A model generated the notes under the pieces. That model searched no databases and had not been told where the DNA came from. It saw only the letters and a list, made by a program, of their open reading frames with translations. Position numbers and translations under genes: made by a program. From positions 682,001-746,000 of the forward strand of contig NZ_CP139575.1 in the NCBI RefSeq assembly GCF_034298135.1: a DNA stretch of 64,000 nucleotides, written 5' to 3'. This document shows, in pieces, positions 37,838 to 46,381 of this stretch (position 1 is its first letter; every line of letters begins with the position of its first letter). Source of the DNA: Lactobacillus acidophilus. Its GTDB lineage: Bacteria > Bacillota > Bacilli > Lactobacillales > Lactobacillaceae.

Positions 37838-38866
37838 TTAAAAGAATAATTTACTCATAATAATCATGAAAATCAATAAACAAGTAGAACTAATTGCGGC
37901 AGCACCAAATACAGCTCCTCCTCGCTTAAAGATAACTTTGAAGTTTACAGAAATGCCCAATGCGGCCATAGCCATTCCTAAAAAGATGTAGGCTACTTGT
38001 ACTAAAGCATCTAATAAACTAGTAGAGAATGGTAAGTAAGTACCTAAAACACTGGTTAAAATAAATCCTCCTAAGAACCAAGGAATTGGCAATTTGCCAG
38101 TCTTTGTAGTACTGTCAATTGTACTTACCTTAGCTGTGCGGCGTTGGTATAAATAGCCGATAATTAATGCCACAGGTGCTAAAAGAATTACACGAGATAG
38201 TTTCATGATTAATGCACTATCTAAACTGATATTACCAAATGCACCACCTGAAGCAACCGCATGAGCAATTTCGTGCAAAGAACCACCGGCAACAATGCCG
38301 AATTGAGAATCAGTTAAACCAAGAACTGGCTTAAGTCCAATTTCTAATAAAGTAAAAACTGTACCCATCACACAGACAACCGCTACTGCTAAAACTTCAT
38401 TCTCTCTTTTTCTCTCTTCACTAGCAGCTGTAATTTGAGGAGAAACCCCCATTACGGCTGCTGCACCGCAGACACCACATCCACATGCTGATAAAAATGC
38501 CAATTCATCTTCTGCACCAAATTTGCGACTAAGCCAGTAAGTTAATGTAATAGTCCCTGCAACAGCAAGAGCGGCAACTAAAATGGTTTTGACTCCTGCA
38601 GCAGCTAGTTTTTCTAAATCAAGTCTAAATCCTAGTAAGATAATTCCTAATCTTAAGAATTTATTTGAAATAAAACTCATACCACTTGAAGCTTCTTTAC
38701 GCATCTTCTCTGGTGCTAATTGCATGAGAATACCTAACAGAAGTGCTAATACCAATGCCCCAATTATGTTAGCATATGGCAATTTTGCTAAATAAATTCC
38801 AGCAATAGAACACATTAAGGTCATAGCAACAGCTAATCTAAATGATTTAGTTTTGACAATCTCCAA
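37838..38866 (-). CDS. YeiH/UPF0324 family putative sulfate-type exporter
   Basis: 342 residues with about ten membrane helices. Family features include LGIILLGFRLDLEKL, the GCGVCGAAAVMGVSPQI motif and GGSLHEIAHAVASG. Transport direction and substrate are unproven in the family. The start is best placed at TTG 38866, eight bases after GGAGG; a TTG at 38881 contains part of that site. Followed by a bidirectional terminator. Confidence 0.85.
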   Translation of the reverse strand: MEIVKTKSFRLAVAMTLMCSIAGIYLAKLPYANIIGALVLALLLGILMQLAPEKMRKEASSGMSFISNKFLRLGIILLGFRLDLEKLAAAGVKTILVAALAVAGTITLTYWLSRKFGAEDELAFLSACGCGVCGAAAVMGVSPQITAASEERKRENEVLAVAVVCVMGTVFTLLEIGLKPVLGLTDSQFGIVAGGSLHEIAHAVASGGAFGNISLDSALIMKLSRVILLAPVALIIGYLYQRRTAKVSTIDSTTKTGKLPIPWFLGGFILTSVLGTYLPFSTSLLDALVQVAYIFLGMAMAALGISVNFKVIFKRGGAVFGAAAISSTCLLIFMIIMSKLFF

Positions 38867-39057
38867 TAATAAAACCTCCAAATGTAAAAAGTTGCTTTAC
38901 AAAGTCCCCGAACTTTGTTTGATTACATTGCTCATAATATCACAATATTTGCGTATTAGTGACATTGTGTCTCTTTCTTTAACATTTCTTAAAAAATACT
39001 ATAATTAAGTTAGTTAGAGATAATATAAGAATTTTTATATGGACATGAGTAATAGAT

Positions 39058-39560
39058 ATGAAAAAAATAACTTTAAATCAACTTTACGACAATATACATG
39101 ATCACATGGATCCCACTGGTTAGTGGATTGGGAAATTATTTGGTCAAATAATTTTAATTCAAAATACTAATTGAAAAAATGTAGATAAAGCTCTTCATTC
39201 TCTTTATCCAAGTACTGATTATTACCTAAAAATATTTTAAATATAAAAGTGAAAAGATGAGCAAACTAATTACTCCTGCTGGTTTTTATACTGAAAAAAC
39301 GCAAACTATTAAAAATGTAGCTACTTATTTTAAAGATGATTTTGCTTATAATTTAGAATTAGCCCAAGAACAAGATAAACAAAAATCACGTAAAGAAATT
39401 CCATCTATTCATGGTATTGGATTTGAAACGGCTGATATGTATGGACTGCGTAGTGGATACTTATTCTTATCGTTTGTTTAATTGCTTAGGTTGGAAAAAT
39501 ATAAGCTACCACACCAGTTTGACGAATCTTTCTCAACTAAATATGAATTAGTTTATTCCT
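39058..39560 (+). pseudogene. Endonuclease III-like (HhH-GPD) DNA glycosylase remnant
   Basis: Debris of a helix-hairpin-helix base-excision enzyme. Begins MKKITLNQLYDNIHDHMDPTG then TAG in place of a Trp codon, and later TGA at QNTN-stop-KNVDKALHSLYP. After a frameshift near 39250 it reads SKLITPAGFYTEKTQTIKNVATYFKDDF ... EIPSIHGIGFETADMYGLRSG, the HhH region of the family. Several stops and shifts; not functional. Confidence 0.7.
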
Positions 39561-39727
39561 GCTTCTTATAAATTGATCGCATAGGTTGATTAAACAGCAA
39601 TTTTATAAGATTATCTTTCAATTTGATCATATGCTTGGTATATTTTTATTTATACAAACAAACGTTTCTAATTAGAGTTAAAAGTATTTAATACCAAGAT
39701 AGAGTTAAAAAGGAGAAAGATAATACT

Positions 39728-40259
39728 ATGACAACGATTGCTGTGATTGGTGTGGGACACATGGGTAGTGCAATTATTAAAGGTCTTAAGAATAATCCTG
39801 AAAATTATATTATTGCTGAAAATCCAGTTAATCCAAGGGTGTCAAAGTTAGCTGAAAAATTAGATTTCGAGTTAGTTAATACCTTATCTGACTTAATTGC
39901 TAATATTCCTGTCGCAGTTAATACCGGAACTATTGGTCTATTTATGCCTGAAAAAATTAATCAAAGCAAACGTCAAATAATTATAGATTTTTTAGATCAA
40001 TGTGGGAACGATTAGCGGTTATGGTCCTGCTTTTGTAGATATCTTTCTTGATGCACTTGGGGATGCAGGTGTACTTAATGGATTGTCACGGGATCAGGCT
40101 AACACTTTAGCAGCAAATATGGTAAAAGGTTCAGCTAATTTAGCTTATGAGACTAAAATTGCACCAGCGATTTTACGAGATCAAGTCTGCTCACCTGGTG
40201 GTACTACAATTCAAGGAGTAGCTAGTTTAGAAAAGCATGGTTTTAGATATACAATTATT
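39728..40259 (+). pseudogene. proC: Pyrroline-5-carboxylate reductase, decayed
   Basis: Last step of proline synthesis when intact. Starts at ATG 39728 behind AAGGAGAAAG with TTIAVIGVGHMGSAIIKGL. The part between DLIAN and IPVAVNTGTIGLFMPEKIN is missing about 50 residues relative to the family. A second deletion with frameshift occurs before GTISGYGPAFVDIFLDALGDAGVLNG, at about 39995-40005. The C-terminus (SPGGTTIQGVASLEKHGFRYTII) is cut at about 40259, where it meets the opposite-strand gene end. Confidence 0.85.
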
Positions 40260-40605
40260 TATCCCACAAGAATTTGATTAATATTTTATCTACTTGAGAA
40301 TTATTGTGTAACCTAGAATGCTGAGCATTCCTACCTTTAATTTCAACAACACGATGATATTTGGCTCGATTAGCTACCAAATATTTCAGAGATAAAGAAG
40401 ATATGTTATCTACAGCTTTCTTAGCTGCCTCTACCATATGTTTCTCAGCATGATAAGATGAACCACCATGAAAAAATAAAGTTGGTATTGACGTAATTAA
40501 CGTTTTTTTAGTTGTTTTTATATTGAAGGTAGGTATCGAATTAATACACACATTTAAAAATAGTGCAATTATAAGAGCTGCTATTAAAAAAACATTTTTT
40601 CTCAT
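40255..40605 (-). pseudogene. DUF915 alpha/beta hydrolase, middle deleted in frame
   Basis: An open frame of 116 codons that joins the two ends of a much longer family. The N-terminus has a signal-anchor (MRKNVFLIAALIIALFLNVC) and the hydrolase opening IPTLFFHGGSSYHAEKHMVEAAKKA. It then jumps to the family C-terminus (YLVANRAKYHRVVEIKG, NAQHSRLHNNSQVDKILIKFLW). The nucleophile-elbow GHSMG region and most of the core, perhaps 150 residues or more, are gone. It cannot be an active hydrolase. Confidence 0.75.
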
Positions 40606-40640
40606 ATCATCATTAACCTTACATTTTAAAAATCAAAGTA

Positions 40641-40680
40641 AATAAAAACTATCGAATAAGATTTTTCGATAGTTTTTATT
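40641..40680 (-). terminator. Terminator of the APC permease gene
   Basis: AATAAAAACTATCGAA pairs with TTCGATAGTTTTTATT. Confidence 0.88.
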
Positions 40681-40681
40681 T

Positions 40682-42052
40682 TTAAAATTTAATTTCGTTA
40701 TGTCTTAATTCATTCAAAAATTCCTGATGCATTTTTTCTTTTTTCTTCATAGCTGGGCTTCTATCAATAAAGAAGTATAATACAGCACCAATTGCTGCAA
40801 CTACCACTCCTACTAACAAAGTTAACGGAGTAAAATTAGTTACCATATAGCATGAAACGATTAATGCAATAGTTGGAATAGTATATTTTCCCGGTAATGA
40901 AAATCCATGATTAGGAAATTCATTACTGTGCTTAAATTTAATTACAGCTAAAATAGATGGTACGTATTGAATAAATGAAGCCAGAACAGTACATGATACT
41001 AAAAAAAGATATGATTGAGTTACAAATATCCCTGTTAAAACAGCGGTCATTATAATTCCTACCCATGGAGCATCATGTTTATTCTTTTTGCCTACCCATG
41101 CTGGTAAAAGCTTATGTTCATTTGAAAGTGAAGCTATTAAAGATGGTGCATTAAATGATGCAGAAAATGCAACACCAAATATAGAGATAAGCATACCAAC
41201 AATAATAAATGAATATCCCCATTTACCAACACCATGCTCTAATGCGCTAGCCAAAGGTGTAGAGTATGTACCTAATTTATCACCAACAAGACCAATAGCT
41301 ACAATCATCATTAGACAATCTAGAATAGTTACACTAACCATAACTGCTATTAGAACTCTAGGAATATTTTTTTCTGGGTTATTCATTTGACGAGCCGCAA
41401 TTGGAATAAATGAAAATCCTGTAAATAAATAAAATATCGGCGTAAAGGCAGCTCCAAAGTGTTGTAAAAATGGAACTGCTCCTTTGGTTGCAGCTGCTGG
41501 AATAACAGGTGAAAAATTGGCTTGGCGAATAAAGAATGCACCTACGACAATAAATACAATCAAAGTGACCATTTTGGCAGCTGCTGAGATATTATTTACC
41601 ACTTTTACTAAAGAACGACCAAAAAAGTTGATTATTGAGAATAATAAAAGTAACCCTAAAGCAATTGCATAATATACTATTGAATTATTTAGTGCTGGCC
41701 AAAAACTCTTTAGTGTCGTTAAAAGTGCAACGATTTCGGCACCCAATGTACAGCAACCTAGGAACCATGTAAATATACCTAGTTCATAGCCTGTAAACCT
41801 TCCAAAAGCGTGGTATGCATATAACCAAGCAGCTCCTGAACCTTTAAATCTGCTGGATAAATCAGCATAACATAAAGCAATCATTGACACAGTTACCGCA
41901 GTACATAGTAAAACAAATATAGCCATTAGATTCATATCATGGTATATTTGCGCAGGAAGTAGAAAAGTACCTGAACCAATTACTGCATTAATACCTAAGA
42001 AATATATGGAAATGAAGGATAATTTCTTGGGTTTTCCATTTGAATTTTTCAT
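40682..42052 (-). CDS. APC-superfamily amino-acid permease
   Basis: 456 residues, about twelve helices. The APC opening is clear: LSFISIYFLGINAVIGSGTFLLPAQIY, followed by GSGAAWLYAYHAFGRFTGYELG. A basic C-terminal tail follows helix 12. Imports amino acids or amines by proton coupling, or exchanges them; substrate not predictable. Starts ATG 42052 behind GAGGCTTATC. No metabolic gene adjoins it. Confidence 0.88.
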   Translation of the reverse strand: MKNSNGKPKKLSFISIYFLGINAVIGSGTFLLPAQIYHDMNLMAIFVLLCTAVTVSMIALCYADLSSRFKGSGAAWLYAYHAFGRFTGYELGIFTWFLGCCTLGAEIVALLTTLKSFWPALNNSIVYYAIALGLLLLFSIINFFGRSLVKVVNNISAAAKMVTLIVFIVVGAFFIRQANFSPVIPAAATKGAVPFLQHFGAAFTPIFYLFTGFSFIPIAARQMNNPEKNIPRVLIAVMVSVTILDCLMMIVAIGLVGDKLGTYSTPLASALEHGVGKWGYSFIIVGMLISIFGVAFSASFNAPSLIASLSNEHKLLPAWVGKKNKHDAPWVGIIMTAVLTGIFVTQSYLFLVSCTVLASFIQYVPSILAVIKFKHSNEFPNHGFSLPGKYTIPTIALIVSCYMVTNFTPLTLLVGVVVAAIGAVLYFFIDRSPAMKKKEKMHQEFLNELRHNEIKF

Positions 42053-42111
42053 GATAAGCCTCGATTCTTATAATCCTCCATCTCTATTTTAGCAGTATTT
42101 ATGCAATAAAA

Positions 42112-42154
42112 TAAAAAAACACATCTCTAATTATAATTTTATTAGGGATGTGTC
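42112..42154 (-). terminator. Terminator downstream of the NAD(P)-binding pseudogene
   Basis: ACACATC pairs with GATGTGT, with TAAT/ATTA extension; A-run on the left gives the T-run for leftward transcripts. Confidence 0.75.
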
Positions 42155-42209
42155 TATATTTAGGATATGTATACAAGAATATTGAGGAAAAAACTACTAA
42201 ACTTTATTT

Positions 42210-42355
42210 TTAATATACTGGTTTATCTGAACCCTGAGTAGCTGGATCCGCGAAGCCAATACTTTCTTTACTATAAGTAGCCGATTTTCGATGATTTTTT
42301 CAACTAAGCGCGCAATTTGACCATTTGCTCCGATAATAGCTACATTTTTTGTCAT
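42210..42355 (-). pseudogene. NAD(P)-binding oxidoreductase, middle deleted
   Basis: From ATG 42355 (behind GAAAGGAAATA) it reads MTKNVAIIGANGQIARLVEKIIE, an SDR-type nucleotide-binding start. A deletion then joins it, out of frame, to the family C-terminus (YSKESIGFADPATQGSDKPVY). About 150 residues are missing. It still has its own regulated promoter (dyad 42451-42469) and terminator. Confidence 0.75.
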
Positions 42356-42402
42356 TATTATTTCCTTTCATTTTTATTCTTTAATTCTTAACTACAGGAA
42401 AT

Positions 42403-42469
42403 AGTATAGAGGTATTGATGGCTTAATAAAATTACCAAATTAGCATGAGGCTATACGTAATTTGTATAC
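42403..42469 (-). promoter_or_regulatory. Regulon promoter 1 (dyad + -10)
   Basis: Dyad CTATACGTAATTTGTATAC at 42451-42469; -10 TATACT (minus) at 42403-42408; 42 bp between them. Drives the NAD(P)-binding pseudogene. Confidence 0.75.
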
Positions 42470-42514
42470 TAGATAAAAAGAAAAAAGCCATATTATAGTG
42501 ACTTAAAAAATATT

Positions 42515-42976
42515 TTACTTATCAGCAACAATGATTAGTGACTTAATAGCTTCACGTTTATCCATAGCTTCATATGCTTCTTGAATGTGATCTAAGTCAA
42601 AACGTTTAGTAAATACCTTGCTTGGGTTAATATCACCTTCAAGAACAGCCTTTACAAAAATGCTCTTGTCATAGGTAGTAACATTAGCAATACCACCGCG
42701 AAGACCAGTATTCTTCCAGAATAAAGTATTTGACGATGGTTCTGTTTGAGGAACACCCACACGACCAATTACCACGCCCGGACGAGCAATCTTACCAGCC
42801 TGTTCAATAGCCCTAACCGCACCTACACATTCTTGAACTGCATCAACACCTACACCGTTAGTTAATTCCAAAACTTTTTCAATTGCTTCGTCGCCACGTT
42901 CAGAAACAATATCAGTTGCACCAAATTCGCGACCTAATTTTGCACGATCCTCATGGTGACTCATTAAGATAATTCT
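42515..42976 (-). pseudogene. Zinc-type alcohol dehydrogenase, C-terminal fragment
   Basis: About 153 codons covering the last part of the Rossmann domain and the C-terminus (RIILMSHHEDRAKLGREFGATDIVSERGDEAIEKV ... to AIKSLIIVADK). The N-terminal catalytic domain with the zinc ligands is absent. Upstream sequence runs directly into the 3'-truncated ferric-reductase gene, so the fragment begins at a deletion junction near 42976. No active enzyme expected. Confidence 0.8.
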
Positions 42977-43779
42977 CTATTAGAAATTATCTGTTTCAGT
43001 TCATCTATAGAATAACGGTGTTGCTTTTTATCAACTTTTAGTCCCTTATTCTGTAATGTTTTCATTTCTTCAGTAAAGTAATCTTCTTGATTATTAGTTG
43101 ACCAAATTAAATGAAGCTTTTTTTGATCAGTATATTCTTGAGCTAGACTTAATAACGGTGCAATTCCAGTTCCTAACGTATATAAAATAATTGGTCCTGA
43201 AGCATCTTTTACCTCTTGATCGAATAAACCATATAGTCCCTCTAAATAAACTTTTGTCCCTACAGAATATTGATCGATATTTTTAGTAAAATCGCCTACT
43301 TTATGAACAATAAAATTTAACTGATCTTTCTTTGGTTTAGAAGCTACAGAAAATGGATGAAACTCAGTCGATTTTCCCTTTTGTCTAAATGAAAGAAAGT
43401 AAAAATCTCCAGCCTTGTATACTTTAGCATATTTGTTTAATTTTAAAGATAATTTTTGAATATTGGTAGTTAAAGATTCGTTAACAATGACTTCGCCACT
43501 GTTTTTCATATCTGCATCAGTAATGAATTTTTTGTAGAAGTAAATTGCTATAAAAATCACAGTGTAAATGTCAAAAACAATCGTAAAATACGGGACATTA
43601 GCAATTCTTGGAATTACGTTAACATGTAACCAAATTAGTGCAATGACTACAAAGTTCAAACGGTGAATCCAAACAGAAACTTGGTGATTAACTATCTTAC
43701 TGGTTCTGCTTTTCAGTTGTTTTGCCCAATGTAATCTATCTGACAACCAGCCTGATAGGAAAAAGATTGCCAAAATCAT
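42964..43779 (-). pseudogene. Ferric-reductase-like transmembrane / FAD-NAD domain protein, truncated at both ends
   Basis: An open frame of 271 codons. It starts inside the membrane domain (SGWLSDRLHWAKQLKSRTSKIV..SVWIHRLNFVVIALIWLHVN with haem-ligand-like His), then covers the ferredoxin-reductase-like part (FHPFSVASKPKKDQL, FAD-binding; ILYTLGTGIAPLLSLAQEY, NAD-binding). The first membrane helices are missing and the C-terminus stops at NRELS where alcohol-dehydrogenase sequence begins. Its start overlaps the flavodoxin fragment stop (TAATG), so it may still be translated, but function is doubtful. Confidence 0.75.
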
Positions 43780-44281
43780 TAATCGGTAGTGTTACCTAAG
43801 CCTGATCCTTCAGCAGTAGTAAATGGAATGACAGTTTTACCATTCAAGTTAACATTATCGATGAATGTGCGAACAATCATTGGATATTCTCCCCACCAAA
43901 TTGGTACACCGATAAATACTGTTTGATACTTCTTTACATTTGGTAAAGCATTCTTGATAGCAGGACGAGCATTTTGCTTTTGTTCACCTTGTGCCACTTA
44001 GGAATAATTTCGTAAGTATCACCTTTAGTTTTTTCTTGAATAAAGTCAGCCACTCTTGCGGTGTTCCCACGTGTTAAACCACCACCGTATACACCTTTAG
44101 TTCTTGAAAGGTAAACTACTAGTACTTTACCATTTTTCTTTACATTAGTTGAAGATGAACTATTAGTCGGGTTAGATGTAGACTCATTTTGATTTTGTGA
44201 ATTACGGTAAACGTTAAAGCCGATGATTGCGGCAACTATAACAACGATTACACTGAAAAAAGCAATTATTCTGTTACGCAT
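43779..44281 (-). pseudogene. Membrane-anchored flavodoxin, frameshifted and 3'-truncated
   Basis: N-terminal signal-anchor (MRNRIIAFFSVIVVIVAAIIGF) and Ser/Asn linker, then the flavodoxin start VLVVYLSRTKGVYGGG and YEIIPK. A frameshift with a small deletion occurs near 43995. The frame resumes as VAQGEQKQNARPAIKNALPN ... IGVPIWWGEYPMIVRTF ... FTTAEGSGLGNT and stops about 40 residues early, joined to the ferric-reductase fragment. An electron-transfer role before decay is inferred from that neighbour. Confidence 0.8.
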
Positions 44282-44321
44282 CTTTTTTCCTTTCTCTACT
44301 TATATTTATCATGGTAAATAC

Positions 44322-44388
44322 AATATACAGGATAAGATGTTTCTAGAAAATTGCTTTTCATTTATACTAGTATTCCTTTAAAAAATAG
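44322..44388 (-). promoter_or_regulatory. Decayed seventh copy of the regulon promoter
   Basis: -10 TATATT (minus) at 44322-44327, AATTGC at 44349-44354 as in promoters 2 and 6. GTATTCCTTTAAAAAATAG at 44370-44388 occupies exactly the dyad position (42 bp gap) but keeps only 4 of 6 bases in each arm. Serves the broken flavodoxin at 44281. Confidence 0.45.
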
Positions 44389-44395
44389 CAATAAA

Positions 44396-44950
44396 TTATA
44401 TTTTAGGTAATCTAAAGAGAATTAATAACCAATAAATAGACATTAGTACAATGCTTAATGTAGCAAGAAGCGTTATAGCTTTTTCAAAAGCTCCACCAAC
44501 TTTATAATGTAAAAATTTTCTGTACCTTTTCTTTTTAGAAAATGGCATTAACCATGCAACTCCTTGTCGACTGAAGCTATCTTCAATTAAATGAAGTAAA
44601 TATCCAATTACTAGTCCTAACCAGATACTTTCCCAATAATTAGGTGATTTAGACATTGATAATGCAATTGGTGAAAAGTGGTTCATGCAAAAATATAGAA
44701 TGGTAGAGAAAATAATCCAGCCCAGAAGAGAATGAGTAATACCGCGATGACGTAAAAAAAGACTAAAGTTGATCGGTGATTTTCTACTAGTTGTACTATT
44801 GTATTCATCTATGTCTGGCAAAGAAGCACCAACTCCAGTTGCTAATAATAAGACAACATTAGAAACTGGATTAGTCAAAAAGGTATCAGTTGCAATTAAT
44901 CCTAGTTCTACTACAGCAATACTAAAAAGTCTATGTGATCGAGTTAGCAC
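44396..44950 (-). CDS. YdjM-like membrane-bound metal-dependent hydrolase
   Basis: 184 residues, about four helices. Conserved polar motifs between helices: ASLPDIDEYNS, FLRHRGITHSLLGW and IGYLLHLIEDSFSRQGV, the metal-ligand His/Asp set of the YdjM/DUF457 family. In E. coli the family is SOS-induced; no LexA-like box was seen here. Start GTG 44950 is chosen because GGAGG lies eight bases before it. Role unknown. Confidence 0.82.
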   Translation of the reverse strand: MLTRSHRLFSIAVVELGLIATDTFLTNPVSNVVLLLATGVGASLPDIDEYNSTTSRKSPINFSLFLRHRGITHSLLGWIIFSTILYFCMNHFSPIALSMSKSPNYWESIWLGLVIGYLLHLIEDSFSRQGVAWLMPFSKKKRYRKFLHYKVGGAFEKAITLLATLSIVLMSIYWLLILFRLPKI

Positions 44951-44991
44951 TTTCTTCACCTCCCTAAACCTCTGTTCTTATTGTAACATAC

Positions 44992-45021
44992 AAAAAGGCC
45001 AAATACCTTTTAGTACTTGGC
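44992..45021 (-). terminator. Terminator after the tandem flavodoxin gene
   Basis: GCCAA (44998-45002) pairs with TTGGC (45017-45021), extended by AGTAC/GTATT-type pairing; followed leftwards by TTTTTG. Confidence 0.6.
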
Positions 45022-45078
45022 TATATAAAAAAGTACTCAGCATAATATAAATTAGGTTAAGTACCTTTATTAATTTTA

Positions 45079-46215
45079 TTATCTAATTAATTTGTTTCTT
45101 CTGAGATAGCTTATAAGCTCAGCATTATTGTTGTCGTATCTGAAACCATTAATTACACGTTTAGCATTCTTAGACTTAGCCATTTTTCTGATGTATGGCA
45201 TTGAACTGCTCATGGGTGTTTCCATACTAGTTGTAAATGGAACGATGGTCTTACCACGGAATGAATAATTATCAAACAAAGTGTGGATAATTATTGGTGG
45301 TTGCTGCCGCCAAGTTGGGAAGCCAACGTAGATGGTTAAGTATTGATTCCAGTTAGGAATGGTCCCTCTGATTGCCGGATGAATATTGTTTCTGCGTTCA
45401 TTGTCACCACGTTGTGCATAACCATCGTAAGTGGTTGGATAAGGATCAGATGCTTGAATTCTAAAGATGTTTGCATTAGTCAATCTTTGAATTTCTTCAG
45501 CTACTCTTTGGGTTTGACCAGACATTGAGAAGTAAACAACTAAACTCTTGCTGTCAGTAGGATTCGGAGTAGTTACATTGGTAGCTGAAATTCGGCTTTG
45601 GGTTGGAGCTTTGGAGCTCTTAGCCTTTTTACTTCTTTTAACGGCACCGATGTTGACTAAGAAGTTGTGAAGTCCACTGTTTGTAGTGTATCTGTAACCT
45701 TTGGTTAATTTAGCTTTGTCTTTCTTAGCCAAACGACCTATTACTGGCATTGAACTTGACATTGGTGATTCAGCACTAGTTGTGAATGGGGTGATTGTCT
45801 TACCTTTGAAATTGTAACGCTCAAACAAAGTATGAATGATCATTGGTGGTTGACCCCACCAAGTTGGATAACCAATGTAGATGTGTCTGTATCTCTTAAT
45901 ACTTGGAAACTTGGTCTTGATTGCTGGGTGAATATTTCTACGAATTTGGCTTTGTGCTACTCGAGTAGTGGCATCGTAGTCATTAGGATATGCTTTCTTA
46001 GAAGTAATTCTTAATAATCTACCGCCAGTCTCTTTTTAAATTTGACGGGTTGCACGAGCAGTATTACCAGTCTTTGAGAAATAAATAATTAAACTGCTTG
46101 ATGACTTTTTAGCAGCTTGCACTTGGGTTGGTTGCTTACCAAAACTAAATAATGAAGCAGCTGCCAAAAATCCTAATCCTGCAACAAGGATCTTTTTGAA
46201 GGTCTTATGTTTCAT
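45079..46215 (-). pseudogene. Secreted tandem (double) flavodoxin-like protein with one nonsense codon
   Basis: Signal peptide (MKHKTFKKILVAGLGFLAAASLFSF, Ala-Lys cleavage region) then two complete flavodoxin-like domains of about 150 residues. The first begins SSLIIYFSKTGNTARATRQI, the second SLVVYFSMSGQTQRVAEEI. Each has the NNIHPAI and TLFxxYxFxGKTIxPFTTS stretches. The frame is interrupted only by TAA at 46036-46038 (codon 60), replacing a Gln/Lys/Glu codon. Downstream the second domain could be made from an internal start near 45843. The unusual doubled domain seems to be a local duplication of the 48-49 kb type. Promoter 2 drives it. Confidence 0.82.
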
Positions 46216-46263
46216 TTTCTTGTTCTCTTTTCTTTCCCTTCCCTTTCAACTGTTTACACTTTT

Positions 46264-46330
46264 AGTATATGCAGGTGATGAAGAAAAGAGAATTGCTACT
46301 TAGGTATGAGGCTATACGTAATTCGTATAG
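46264..46330 (-). promoter_or_regulatory. Regulon promoter 2 (dyad + -10)
   Basis: Dyad CTATACGTAATTCGTATAG at 46312-46330, -10 TATACT (minus) at 46264-46269, 42-bp gap. Best match to the consensus; drives the tandem flavodoxin gene. Confidence 0.8.
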
Positions 46331-46341
46331 TGAAGAGTAAA

Positions 46342-46369
46342 ATAAAAATGAGGGATTTCCTCGTTTTTA
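46342..46369 (-). terminator. Terminator of the disulfide-reductase gene
   Basis: AAAATGAGG pairs with CCTCGTTTT, A-run to the left. Confidence 0.75.
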
Positions 46370-46381
46370 TTTTGTCTTTAA

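Noticed and set aside
44396..44950. YdjM-like gene as SOS-regulated partner of the helicase operon
   Set aside because: The E. coli homologue is LexA-regulated, but no GAAC-N4-GTTC box was found upstream here.
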